From contig JADLEF010000138.1 in NCBI GenBank assembly GCA_020846295.1, positions 1-42,422 on the forward strand: a stretch of 42,422 nucleotides of DNA. The letters are read 5' to 3'. Both the position numbers and the translations under genes were made by a program. Positions 31,094-39,238 of the stretch are shown piece after piece (the stretch's first letter is position 1; every line of letters starts with the position of its first letter). The stretch comes from Acidimicrobiales bacterium (GTDB lineage: Bacteria; Actinomycetota; Acidimicrobiia; Acidimicrobiales; CAIXPF01). The notes under the pieces are model-generated. The model had not been told where the DNA came from, ran no database searches, and worked only from the letters and a program-made list of their open reading frames with translations.

Positions 31094-32301
31094 CGGACGC
31101 CGACCACGTCGAGGGGCCCGTTCCAGCACCCCGCACCGGCGACCGCCCGGACCCGCGGCCAGGGGGTGTCGTCGGCGACCAGCACCAGATCGGCGCGAAG
31201 CCCGACCGCGATGCGACCGCGATCTCGCAAGCCGACCGCGGCGGCCGGGCCATGGGTGACCAGCCCCACCGCGTCGGCGAAGGGCAGCACCCCCTGGCGT
31301 GCGAGCGACCACACCGCGCCGAGGAGCGAGGAGGGCAGGTAGTCGCTGGCGAGGCCCGTGCACAGCCCCCGGGCCACCAGCTCGGTGGCGGACACGTTGC
31401 CCGAGTGGGACTGGCCCCGCAACGCGTTGGGCCCGCCGCAGACGACCGGCAGGTCGAGCCGGCGGGCCGCGGCCGCGGCCTCCACGGTGATGGGGAACTC
31501 GGCCACCCGGGCCCCCCAACGGAACGCGTCCTGCATGCCCGCCTGATCCACCACCTCGTGGGCCAACGCCCGGATGCGACCGGCGGTGGCGAGCTGCGAG
31601 ACGAGGCGCCGGTTGCGCTCGGCGAGACCCTCGGTGGCGGCGGACTCGGCGAGGATCCGGGTGAGGCGCTCCTGCCGGGACGTGCCGTCCGGTTGCGGCT
31701 CGTCGCCCATGGCATCGAGGAAGCGGGAGACGTCGCGGTACTGACCCTGCCCGGGGGTGTGGTCCTCGTAGGAGACCAGCGGCAGGATGTCGGACTGGTC
31801 GTCCGCGTCGACGCAGTCCCGCATGGCGTCGAAGCCGCCCTCGGTGCGGGCCTCGAGCCGGTACAGCACGCGGTGATCGAGCGCCGCCCGGCCGTCGCGC
31901 CGCCGGTCCACCACCGCAGCCCACAGCTCCCGCGCCGCCTCCAAGGTGCGCTGGTGGCCGGGCCGGTCGTCGAAGCCGATCCCGTGGAACACGGTCGTGA
32001 TCCCGGCCGCCCACAGCCTCGATTCGAACGAGCGGAGGGCGAACCCGCTGTCGAGCGCGGCGGTCTGACGGGGCTGCCGTTCTCGTTCGAGCCCGTCGGT
32101 GTGGGTGTCGACCAGGCCGGGCAGCAGGATCGCCCCGTGGCCGTCGAGGGCGTCGTTGCCGATGCGGGTCCCGGTGCGGATGTCGACGATCAGGCCGTCC
32201 TCGACGGTGATCTGGGCGTCGTCGACGAGCGTGCCGTCCAGTACGGCGCGCACCCCGGCGACGGTGTGGGTGGAACGGGGACGGGTGTCGACGAGGTTCA
32301 T
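31090..32301 (-). CDS. phnM: PhnM, alpha-D-ribose 1-methylphosphonate 5-triphosphate diphosphatase
   Basis: A 403-residue amidohydrolase-fold enzyme that removes diphosphate from the phosphonate ribose triphosphate before C-P cleavage. PhnM features are GLVDTHTDGLERE (metal-binding HxD with the following Glu), LVSYEDHTPGQGQYRD, the GGPNALRGQSHSGN segment, LASDYLPSSLLGA and the C-terminal GLRADLVLVADD. ATGA overlaps join it to phnL upstream and the HD gene downstream. The order phnL-phnM matches proteobacterial C-P lyase operons. Confidence 0.95.
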   Translation of the reverse strand: MNLVDTRPRSTHTVAGVRAVLDGTLVDDAQITVEDGLIVDIRTGTRIGNDALDGHGAILLPGLVDTHTDGLERERQPRQTAALDSGFALRSFESRLWAAGITTVFHGIGFDDRPGHQRTLEAARELWAAVVDRRRDGRAALDHRVLYRLEARTEGGFDAMRDCVDADDQSDILPLVSYEDHTPGQGQYRDVSRFLDAMGDEPQPDGTSRQERLTRILAESAATEGLAERNRRLVSQLATAGRIRALAHEVVDQAGMQDAFRWGARVAEFPITVEAAAAARRLDLPVVCGGPNALRGQSHSGNVSATELVARGLCTGLASDYLPSSLLGAVWSLARQGVLPFADAVGLVTHGPAAAVGLRDRGRIAVGLRADLVLVADDTPWPRVRAVAGAGCWNGPLDVVGVR

Positions 32302-33068
32302 CGATGGGCTCCGATCGAAGCGGTGAGCTCGGTGAGGATGTCGGTGGGCCGGCCGACGGAGGCCACCCGGCCACCGTCGAGGCGGATGACGCGGTCGGCG
32401 AGGCGCTCGATCGCCGCCAGGTCGTGGAACACGGCGAGCACGCTGGTGCCGCCGTCGGTGAGCTCGGCGATCAGCTCGAGCACCGCATCGCGGTTGGCCG
32501 GATCGAGCGCCGAGATCGGTTCGTCGAGCAGCAGCACCGGCGGCGGGCAGATGATGCCGGCCGCCAGGTTGACGCGCTGCTTCTCGCCGCCCGACAGCAG
32601 CGTGGGGAACGTGCCCCACAGCGCCTCGCCGATGCCGAGCCGCTGCAGCATCCGCCGGGCGGCCTCGGCCGCATCGTCGGGGGTGAGGCCACGCCGCCGG
32701 CCGGCCCGGGTGACCGAGTCGAGCACGCCCCGACGGGGTTCGGAACGCAGGAACTGCGACACGTAGCCGATCTCACGGACCCGCCGCGCCGCGAGGGACC
32801 GCTCGTCGAGGCTCAGGAGGTCGACCGGGTCACGCCCGTCCGGACGGAGCCACACCTCGCCCCGGTCGGGCAGGTAGGTGCGGTAGATCGATTTGAGCAG
32901 GGTGGACTTGCCGGCGCCGCTGCTGCCCACGAGCGCGACGTGCTCGCCGGGGTACAGCTCGAGGTCGATGCCCCGCAACGCCTCGATGCGCCGGCCGCCG
33001 ATCGCGTGCAACACGAAGGACTTGTGCAGATCCCGGACCTGCAGGACGGGTTCGGATCGCTCAGCCAC
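32298..33068 (-). CDS. phnL: PhnL, C-P lyase ABC-type ATPase
   Basis: A 256-residue ABC-type ATPase. Walker A GSSGAGKST is followed by LLKSIYRTYLPDRGEV, the signature is LSGGEKQRVNLA as in PhnL proteins, and Walker B is LLLDEPISALDP. PhnL binds the C-P lyase core together with PhnK and is not a transporter. The start is GTG at 33068, overlapping phnK's end by 8 nt; the longer upstream frame is a shadow of phnK. Confidence 0.94.
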   Translation of the reverse strand: MAERSEPVLQVRDLHKSFVLHAIGGRRIEALRGIDLELYPGEHVALVGSSGAGKSTLLKSIYRTYLPDRGEVWLRPDGRDPVDLLSLDERSLAARRVREIGYVSQFLRSEPRRGVLDSVTRAGRRRGLTPDDAAEAARRMLQRLGIGEALWGTFPTLLSGGEKQRVNLAAGIICPPPVLLLDEPISALDPANRDAVLELIAELTDGGTSVLAVFHDLAAIERLADRVIRLDGGRVASVGRPTDILTELTASIGAHR

Positions 33069-33897
33069 GGGCCGCCCCCACCAGTCGCTGGCTGTACGGG
33101 TGCTGGGGATCCTCGAGCAGCTGGTCGGTGAGCCCGGCCTCCACCACCCGGCCGTGCTGCATGACCAGCGCCCGTTGGGTGAGCAGCTCGATGACCGAGA
33201 AGTCGTGGGAGACGACGACCGCGGCGACGCCGAGCTCGTCGAGCAGGTCCCGGATGAGGTCGAGCACCGCGGCGGCCACCGACGCATCGAGCCCGGTGGT
33301 CGGCTCGTCGAGCAGCACCACCGGAGGGTTGTTGGCCAGCGCCTTGGCCAGCTGCACCCGCTGGCGCATGCCGCCGGAGAACTCCTTCACCGGGTCGTCC
33401 ATGCGGTCGAGGGGGACATCGGTACGGCGCATCAGCTCCGCCGCCCGACTGCGGATCCCGCCGAAGTTGCGCCAGCCGGCCGCGGTGAGCCGCTCGGCGA
33501 CGTTGCCCCCCGCACTGAGGCGTAGGTCGAGGCCCTCGGCCGGATCCTGGTAGACGACGGCCAGCCGATCGATGCGCAGCGCCCTACGGGCGGAGGCACC
33601 GAGCTCGGTGAGGTCGCGCCCGCCGCCGTCGACGCAGGCGAGGCGGATGGAGCCGGCGGTCGGTGTCTCATCGCCGCAGATGCAGCGCAGCACCGTCGAC
33701 TTGCCCGATCCCGACTCGCCGATGATGCCGAGCGCCTCTCCGGCGCCCACCGAGAACGACACGTCCCACGCCGCGACGACGCCACCCGAGGAGGGCGACA
33801 CCACCCGGCCGTGGTCCGGCCCGGTCCCCGCCACATCCGCCGCGCCGCCCGGACCGTAGATCTTGCCCAGGCCCTCGACCTGCAGTGCGGGCGTCAT
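33061..33897 (-). CDS. phnK: PhnK, C-P lyase ABC-type ATPase
   Basis: A 278-residue ABC ATPase with Walker A GESGSGKST, VVYQDPAEGLDLRLSAGGN (a PhnK-typical Q-loop region), signature EFSGGMRQRVQLAKAL and Walker B VVLLDEPTTGLD. It docks on PhnJ in the C-P lyase complex. An inserted Gly/Pro-rich loop of about 25 residues (GGAADVAGTGPDHG and onward) follows the first strand. It is absent from most PhnK proteins and may be lineage-specific. The ATG overlaps the phnJ stop (ATGA). Confidence 0.95.
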   Translation of the reverse strand: MTPALQVEGLGKIYGPGGAADVAGTGPDHGRVVSPSSGGVVAAWDVSFSVGAGEALGIIGESGSGKSTVLRCICGDETPTAGSIRLACVDGGGRDLTELGASARRALRIDRLAVVYQDPAEGLDLRLSAGGNVAERLTAAGWRNFGGIRSRAAELMRRTDVPLDRMDDPVKEFSGGMRQRVQLAKALANNPPVVLLDEPTTGLDASVAAAVLDLIRDLLDELGVAAVVVSHDFSVIELLTQRALVMQHGRVVEAGLTDQLLEDPQHPYSQRLVGAARG

Positions 33898-34847
33898 CGG
33901 CCCACCTCCTCGTGTTCACGAACCGGGCCGCCGGCGGCCGCCGTTCCATACCGGCTGGTCTGTTCGGTGCGTCGGGCGCACCAGTCGGTGTCGGAGCACA
34001 CCCACCGGCCGGCGCCGCCGGTGGAGGGCAGCTCGACCAGGAACGAGGAGACCGCCGATGCCGGCGAGCCCGAGCCGCACCGATGGCAGCAGGCGCCGTC
34101 CGGCTGCTCGACCTCGAAGGGCACATCGTCGAAGGTGAGGGGCTCCACGTCGGTGTGCGGAGGCACGGCGTAGATGCGCTTCTCCCGGCCCGCGCCGAAC
34201 AGCGACAGGTGTTCGCTGCGGTGCAGCTTCGGGATGTCCCAGCGCGGGATGGGGGTGGTGGCCATCACGTAGCGCCCACCGACCAGGCAGGGATACCCGG
34301 GGGTCTGGGTGATGACGCCGTTTCGCACGAGGTCCTCGTAGAGGCTCACCCACATGCGGGCGTAGTCCGTCTCGGCGTGCATGCGGCGCAGCTCGGTCAT
34401 GTCTCGCTCGACGCCCCGTAGCGGCTCGGGCACCGGGACCTGCAGCACGAGCAGCTGGTCGGCCCGCATCGGCTCCTCCGGGATCCGGTGTCGGGATTGG
34501 ATGACGGTGGCCTCGCCGGCCACCGTGGTGGTGGCCACGCCGGACGCATCGGCGACGAGGCGGCGGAGGTTCGCCGCGTTCACGCCGGCGTCCTCCCCCT
34601 GGTCGATCACCTTGAGCACGTCATCGGAGCCGATGACGGCGAGGGTGATCTGCAGCCCGCCGGAACCCCAGCCCCGCGCCACGGGCATCTCGCGGCTGGC
34701 GAAGGGCACCTGGTAGCCCGGTACGGCCACCGCGGTGAGCACGGCGCGGCGGATCTCCCGCTTGGAGAGCTCGTCGAGCAGCGCCCGCCGTGGCTCCCCG
34801 CCGGCGAGGCGCTCGACGGCGGAAGGGCGTGGTTGCACCAACGTCAT
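33894..34847 (-). CDS. phnJ: PhnJ, radical SAM-type C-P lyase catalytic subunit
   Basis: A 317-residue catalytic subunit that breaks the carbon-phosphorus bond. The PhnJ-specific GYQVPFASREMP and GWGSGGLQIT are present; Gly44 in AVPGYQ aligns with the radical-bearing glycine of the Escherichia coli enzyme. The cluster cysteines are Cys254, Cys257, Cys284 and Cys290 (CHRC, VCSDTDWC), with spacing as in the known enzyme. An extra Cys253 precedes the first. The C-terminus is extended by about 25 Gly/Ala-rich residues. ATGA overlaps on both sides. Confidence 0.96.
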   Translation of the reverse strand: MTLVQPRPSAVERLAGGEPRRALLDELSKREIRRAVLTAVAVPGYQVPFASREMPVARGWGSGGLQITLAVIGSDDVLKVIDQGEDAGVNAANLRRLVADASGVATTTVAGEATVIQSRHRIPEEPMRADQLLVLQVPVPEPLRGVERDMTELRRMHAETDYARMWVSLYEDLVRNGVITQTPGYPCLVGGRYVMATTPIPRWDIPKLHRSEHLSLFGAGREKRIYAVPPHTDVEPLTFDDVPFEVEQPDGACCHRCGSGSPASAVSSFLVELPSTGGAGRWVCSDTDWCARRTEQTSRYGTAAAGGPVREHEEVGR

Positions 34848-36019
34848 CGCTGTGCTCCGTTCTCGTTGGCGCCACGGTTGTGGCGACCGGTGCGCTGCTG
34901 GCGGGCTCGGTCGGTGCGCATGGCCTGCTTTCGTTCGATCATCGAGCGGAACGTGACGTAGTGGGGAAGCTTCAGGTGTTCGAGGAACCCGCTCGCATCG
35001 AGCCCGTCGGTGGTCATCAGCACCGACTGCTCGAGCGCGCCGTCGGCGCCGTGGCGGTGCACCGCGATGTCGAGGTTCGCCATGGCGATCGCCTTGCGCT
35101 CGTTGTGGCCGGCGACGAGGCCGTACCCGACGTCGAAGCGGGTGCGGTCCTCCTCGGCGCCGTTGAGGTCCTCGATGGCCTCCACCTCGGTGGCCCGCAC
35201 CACCCCGAGCCGGACGTCGCCGCCGGTGTGGGGATGGGTGACGAGCACGGGGAGCTCGCCATGGCGGACCTCGCCCAGCGTCACCTCGTGCAGGTGGTTG
35301 TCGGGCCCGAGGATGTTCCGGTACCAGAGGTTCACCAACGCGCCCGTCTCGGCCCGGGCCATCACCGACAGCACGCCGCTGCGCCCGATGCCGGGCCGGA
35401 CCGCGAAGCTGCTGATGTCGACCGGCTCGGGGTCGTCCGGCCGACGACGCTCGACCACCAGGTCGTGGTCGCGCAGCACGTCGAGCAGCCGTTGCGGGAA
35501 GCGCGCTGATCGCTCCTCGGCGGCGCGATCCGTCGCCTCGCCGGCGAGGGTCGTCTCGAACTCCGTCGGCTCGACGCGCGCACCGGCCGCGCCGGCCGCG
35601 TCATCGCGGGCGCGGTCCTCGTCGGCCAGGTCGAGGAGGCGGCCGGTGTAGTCGAGCGTGCGGCCCAGCAGCTGCGGGCCGGGTACCTCGCGAAAGGCGG
35701 GCACGATGCGGCGAAGCGGGTCGAGCCCGTCGGCATCGACCGCTCGGAGCCGGCACAGCCGGGGCAACGTGGAACGGTGGGCCCGCAGCAGGTGCGCCGC
35801 CTCGATGACATCGCCCTCCGCCTGGCGGATGGCGCGGGCGGCGAGCTCCGGCGCCCACAGGCCGCCCTCGCCCATCACCCGATCGGTGAGGTAGCGCAAC
35901 CGTTCGGTGAGCTGCTCGAGCTCCAGCCACGGCGCGGCGGCGTGCAGCCGGTGGCGCCGCACCAGTTCCTCGGCGGCGGCGATGGCCTCGGTCCCACCGC
36001 GGGCGGCGACATAGCCCAT
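34844..36019 (-). CDS. phnI: PhnI, C-P lyase nucleosidase subunit
   Basis: A 391-residue PhnI, which with PhnG and PhnH attaches the phosphonate to the ribose of ATP by displacing adenine. Family blocks are MGYVAARGGTEAI at the N-terminus, FPQRLLDVLRDHDLV, RAETGALVNLWYRNILG, HEVTLGEVRHGELPV and VGYGLVAGHNERKAIAMANLD. The ATG at 36019 fits the conserved N-terminus; the longer frame has no support. It shares one base with the phnH stop. An Arg/Gln-rich tail of about 20 residues is extra. Confidence 0.95.
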   Translation of the reverse strand: MGYVAARGGTEAIAAAEELVRRHRLHAAAPWLELEQLTERLRYLTDRVMGEGGLWAPELAARAIRQAEGDVIEAAHLLRAHRSTLPRLCRLRAVDADGLDPLRRIVPAFREVPGPQLLGRTLDYTGRLLDLADEDRARDDAAGAAGARVEPTEFETTLAGEATDRAAEERSARFPQRLLDVLRDHDLVVERRRPDDPEPVDISSFAVRPGIGRSGVLSVMARAETGALVNLWYRNILGPDNHLHEVTLGEVRHGELPVLVTHPHTGGDVRLGVVRATEVEAIEDLNGAEEDRTRFDVGYGLVAGHNERKAIAMANLDIAVHRHGADGALEQSVLMTTDGLDASGFLEHLKLPHYVTFRSMIERKQAMRTDRARQQRTGRHNRGANENGAQR

Positions 36020-36633
36020 CAGGACACCTCCGTACCGGTGCCGTCGAGCACGGTGATCCGGGTGGTGCGGGGCAGGCCGAGCACCCGCCCGCGCCGGTCG
36101 ACGATCCACGTGTCGATCCCCGCCGGCGGGCGCTCGTTGCGATCGCACAGCGCCAACATGAACTCGGCCGGCGCGCCGACGGTCACGGCGAACGGCGCCG
36201 CCACCCCGGGCCCGTCCAGGACGACGGTGGCGCCGGAGCCGAGATCCTCGACCTGCACGGCGAGCTTGGCGGCGGCCTCGGGCAGCTCGTCGCTACCGCT
36301 GCGCAGCCCGCCGACGGCCTCGGGGTCGGGGCGGCCCAGCACCACGATGTCCGCGTCGTACGGGATGGTATGGCGAGCGTCGGTGGCGAGGGCCACGAGG
36401 TCGCGTTGGGCGGCGGCCTCGGCCTCGTCGTCGGAGGCGATGCAGAACGAGGTGCCGAGGTCGGCCAGCGCCAGTGGCAGGGCCAGCGCAGGGGCGACGC
36501 CCGGCGGGAACAGCCCGGGCGGAAGCGCCTGCACCATGCCCGGCCTCGCCAGCGTGTCGAGCAGGACCCGGAACACGGCGGTCGAGCGATCGCCCTGGAG
36601 CCGCGCTCCGGCGGCGGTGCGGTGCAGCGTCAT
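36019..36633 (-). CDS. phnH: PhnH, C-P lyase core subunit
   Basis: A 204-residue PhnH, a dimeric PLP-transferase-like-fold subunit without bound cofactor that sits in the PhnG2H2I2J2 core. Visible features are STAVFRVLLDTLARPGMV at the N-terminus, ALALADLGTSFCI, PAEFMLALCDRNERPPAGIDTW and the C-terminal PRTTRI. Length is typical of the family. The ATG at 36633 overlaps the phnG stop. Confidence 0.93.
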   Translation of the reverse strand: MTLHRTAAGARLQGDRSTAVFRVLLDTLARPGMVQALPPGLFPPGVAPALALPLALADLGTSFCIASDDEAEAAAQRDLVALATDARHTIPYDADIVVLGRPDPEAVGGLRSGSDELPEAAAKLAVQVEDLGSGATVVLDGPGVAAPFAVTVGAPAEFMLALCDRNERPPAGIDTWIVDRRGRVLGLPRTTRITVLDGTGTEVS

Positions 36634-37058
36634 GCGTCGAGCTCCTCGAAGTGCACGATGGTGGGCTCCAGCTCCGCCCAGCGCCGCGCCCGGTCGGCGG
36701 CGTGCTCGGCGGCCACCAGCTCGCACAGCGCCAGCACGTCTGCCGCCAGCGGGCCGTTCCGCTGGACCTCGGCGTCGCACACGGCGGCGGCCAGGGTGCT
36801 GGCGCGGTCGTCGCCCATGCGCATCGCCCAGCCGCGATGGCCGTCGAGCTCGATCTCGGCGCGGGTGACGAGCACGTCGATCAGGCCGAAGCGGATCCGC
36901 TCGACCGGCTCGCGAACGTGCAGCGGGGCAGTTCCGACCGTCGGGCCGTCGAGCAGCACCGGCGGGGGGCTCGTCTCCAGCACCGCGTCGGCGAGGTGGC
37001 GCAGCGGTGCAGCTGCTGCGGTAGCCAGCAGACCGGCCAGTTCTTCTCGTGTTGGCAT
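36630..37058 (-). CDS. phnG: PhnG, C-P lyase core subunit
   Basis: A 142-residue small core subunit. PhnG-like stretches are REELAGLLATAA near the N-terminus, LHVREPVERIRFGLIDVLVTRAEIEL in the middle and GWAMRMGDDRASTLAAAVCDAEV. It opens the minus-strand phn operon, whose genes overlap or abut in the order G-H-I-J-K-L-M and end with the HD oxygenase gene. The ATG at 37058 follows GGTGAG. It diverges from phnD. Confidence 0.92.
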   Translation of the reverse strand: MPTREELAGLLATAAAAPLRHLADAVLETSPPPVLLDGPTVGTAPLHVREPVERIRFGLIDVLVTRAEIELDGHRGWAMRMGDDRASTLAAAVCDAEVQRNGPLAADVLALCELVAAEHAADRARRWAELEPTIVHFEELDA

Positions 37059-37267
37059 CGTCTCAGCTCACCGCATGGAGGTGGCCGCCAGGGGGCCGCA
37101 GGTTGGCGGTGGGATGAACGCTGATGGAGCAATCATCGCCGAGAGGGTTCGAGGCATCGATCGCGGTCGGGGCGGTGCATCCCGGTCCCCAAGGTTCGGC
37201 GAGCCGCCGTCTCGGCGCAGAGTGGAGGTGGTCTGCCGTTCACCTTCGCCATCTAGACAACAGCGCT
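37059..37267. promoter_or_regulatory. Divergent phnG/phnD promoter region
   Basis: Single GTTCA half-sites occur on each strand (37109-37119 minus, 37238-37248 plus), without a second unit 11 nt away. TAGACA (37254-37259) lies 8 nt before the phnD GTG and suggests a leaderless transcript. TCTAGAC at 37253-37259 matches one half of the TCTAGA-centred sites known for mycobacterial PhnF, so GntR control is plausible. Confidence 0.4.
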
Positions 37268-38329
37268 GTGAACCAATCCCATCGTGCAGCCCCCCGATCG
37301 CGCCGGCTCCGGTCGTTGACCGCGTTGACGGCCCTTCTCACCCTCCTCGCCGCCGCCTGCGGCGGTGACGACGACGGCGAAGCCGGCGCATCGGCCGCGG
37401 CATCGACCACCACCGAGGCGCCCGCGGCGAAGGCCGGGACGAGCGCGCCCGCCGGCTCGGTGGCGGGCGACGGCGTCGACCGATCCGGCTGGCCGGACTC
37501 GATCGTGATGGGCGCCGTCCCCTCCGAGGAGTCGAGCGCCCTCCAGGAGAGCTACGCCAAGCTCCTGCAGGTGATCGAGGAGGATCTCGACATCGAGGTC
37601 GAGTTCTTCCAGGCGACCGACTACGCCGGGATCATCGAGGCGCAGGTGGCGGGACGGGTCGATCTCGCCCAGTACGGCCCGTTCTCCTACGTCATCGCCA
37701 AGAACGCCGGCGCCGACATCGTCCCCATCGGCGCGATCGTCGAGGATCCGGAGGAGAAGCCGGGCTACCAGAGCTACGGGATCGCCCGTGCCGACAACGC
37801 ATCGGTGAGCACCCTCGCCGACTTCGCCGGCAAGACGGTCTGCTTCGTCGATCCCGGTTCGACCTCCGGGTACCTCTACCCGTCCGCCGGACTGCTGGCC
37901 GAGGGCATCGACCCCGCCACCGGGGTGAAGCCGGTGTTCGCCGGTGGACACGACGCGTCGGTGCTGGCGGTCAACAACGGTGACTGCGAGGTCGGGTTCG
38001 CATTCGACGACATGGTCGACAACGCCCTCATCGAGGCCGGCGACATCAAGGCGGGCGACATCAAGACGGTGTGGAAGTCCGAGGTGATCGCCGGCTCGCC
38101 CATCGCGGTCAGCAACGAACTCCCGTCGACGCTCGTCGATGAGCTGACCCGGGTGATCCTCGAAGAGGCGAACCAGGAGCGGCTCCTCGAACGCGGCATC
38201 TGCACCGACGTCGCGAGCTGCGGGTTGACCGACGAGAACGCGTGGGGCTGGGTGCCGGTCGACGACGCCTTCTACGACGGGGTGCGCAAGGTCTGCGAGC
38301 AGACCAAGTCCGCCAAGTGTGAGAACTGA
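37268..38329 (+). CDS. phnD: Phosphonate ABC transporter substrate-binding lipoprotein PhnD
   Basis: A 353-residue binding protein. A basic N-terminus and hydrophobic stretch end in LLAAACGG, a lipobox-like Cys, followed by a low-complexity Ala/Thr/Gly linker. The mature part has VMGAVPSEESSALQESY, DYAGIIEAQVAGRVDLAQYGPF-like binding elements, the FVDPGSTSGYLYP motif that binds the phosphonate group and GDCEVGFAFDD. The GTG at 37268 is chosen because the signal sequence begins there. It feeds PhnCE and is divergent from the C-P lyase operon. Confidence 0.94.
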   Translation: MNQSHRAAPRSRRLRSLTALTALLTLLAAACGGDDDGEAGASAAASTTTEAPAAKAGTSAPAGSVAGDGVDRSGWPDSIVMGAVPSEESSALQESYAKLLQVIEEDLDIEVEFFQATDYAGIIEAQVAGRVDLAQYGPFSYVIAKNAGADIVPIGAIVEDPEEKPGYQSYGIARADNASVSTLADFAGKTVCFVDPGSTSGYLYPSAGLLAEGIDPATGVKPVFAGGHDASVLAVNNGDCEVGFAFDDMVDNALIEAGDIKAGDIKTVWKSEVIAGSPIAVSNELPSTLVDELTRVILEEANQERLLERGICTDVASCGLTDENAWGWVPVDDAFYDGVRKVCEQTKSAKCEN

Positions 38330-38389
38330 CGAGGGCCGAGCCGCAGCCGAGCCGTAGTAGCCGACCCGCCCGCAACGACCGGAGCCACC

Positions 38390-39238
38390 GTGCGCAACCC
38401 CGCTCATGCCGTCCGCCCCGCCGCCGATCCGATCGTCCGGATCGACGGCCTGTCCAAGCAGTTCCCCAACGGGCCCCTGGCCCTCGATCAGGTCAGCCTG
38501 GCGGTGCCTCGAGGGCAGCTGCTGTGCCTGATCGGGCTGTCCGGCAGCGGGAAGTCCACCCTGCTGCGCCACCTCAACGGCCTGCACCGGCCGACATCGG
38601 GTGACGTCGAGGTGATGGGCGTGGACGTGGTGCGGGCCAAGCGGTCCCAGCTGCGCGAGCTGCGCCGCGAGGTCGGCTTCGTCTTCCAGCAGTTCGGCCT
38701 CGTGGGGCGCCTGTCCTGCCTGGAGAACGTGTTGTCGGGAGCGCTCGGCCGGTTGCGGGCCCCTCGGTTCGGGGTGCTGTCGTACTCGACCGCGCTGCGC
38801 CGTCAGGCGTTGGAGCACCTCGACCGGGTGGGCCTCGCCGACCGGGCGTTCCAACGGTCCGACACCCTCTCCGGTGGCCAGATGCAGCGGGTGGCCATCG
38901 CCCGCACCCTCATGCAGGAGCCGACGCTGCTGCTCGCCGACGAACCGGTGGCGTCGCTCGACCCGGAATCATCGGCACAGGTGATGGACGTGCTCTTCCG
39001 CATCGTGGTGGAGGAGCAGCTCACCGTCATCTGCACCCTGCACCAGGTCGAGTTGGCGCTCGGCTGGGCGAACCGCATCGTCGGGTTGCGCGATGGCCAC
39101 CTCGTGCTCGATCAGCCGGTTGCAGAGCTCGACGAGCGCGAGGTGATGGACGTCTACCGGCGTGTCGAGCCGGGCGCCGGCCCCGCCGCCTCGCCTGATC
39201 GGGCCGGGGAGCGGCGGGCCACGAGGATCCGCTCATGA
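38390..39238 (+). CDS. phnC: Phosphonate ABC transporter ATP-binding protein PhnC
   Basis: A 282-residue ABC ATPase with Walker [31 protein letters not shown] (PhnC-typical), signature [13 protein letters not shown] and Walker [14 protein letters not shown]. The tail is about 20 residues longer than usual (Ala/Arg/Pro-rich). The start is GTG at 38390 after GGAGCCACC, 60 nt past phnD. The stop overlaps the phnE ATG (ATGA). Confidence 0.94.
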   Translation: MRNPAHAVRPAADPIVRIDGLSKQFPNGPLALDQVSLAVPRGQLLCLIGLSGSGKSTLLRHLNGLHRPTSGDVEVMGVDVVRAKRSQLRELRREVGFVFQQFGLVGRLSCLENVLSGALGRLRAPRFGVLSYSTALRRQALEHLDRVGLADRAFQRSDTLSGGQMQRVAIARTLMQEPTLLLADEPVASLDPESSAQVMDVLFRIVVEEQLTVICTLHQVELALGWANRIVGLRDGHLVLDQPVAELDEREVMDVYRRVEPGAGPAASPDRAGERRATRIRS

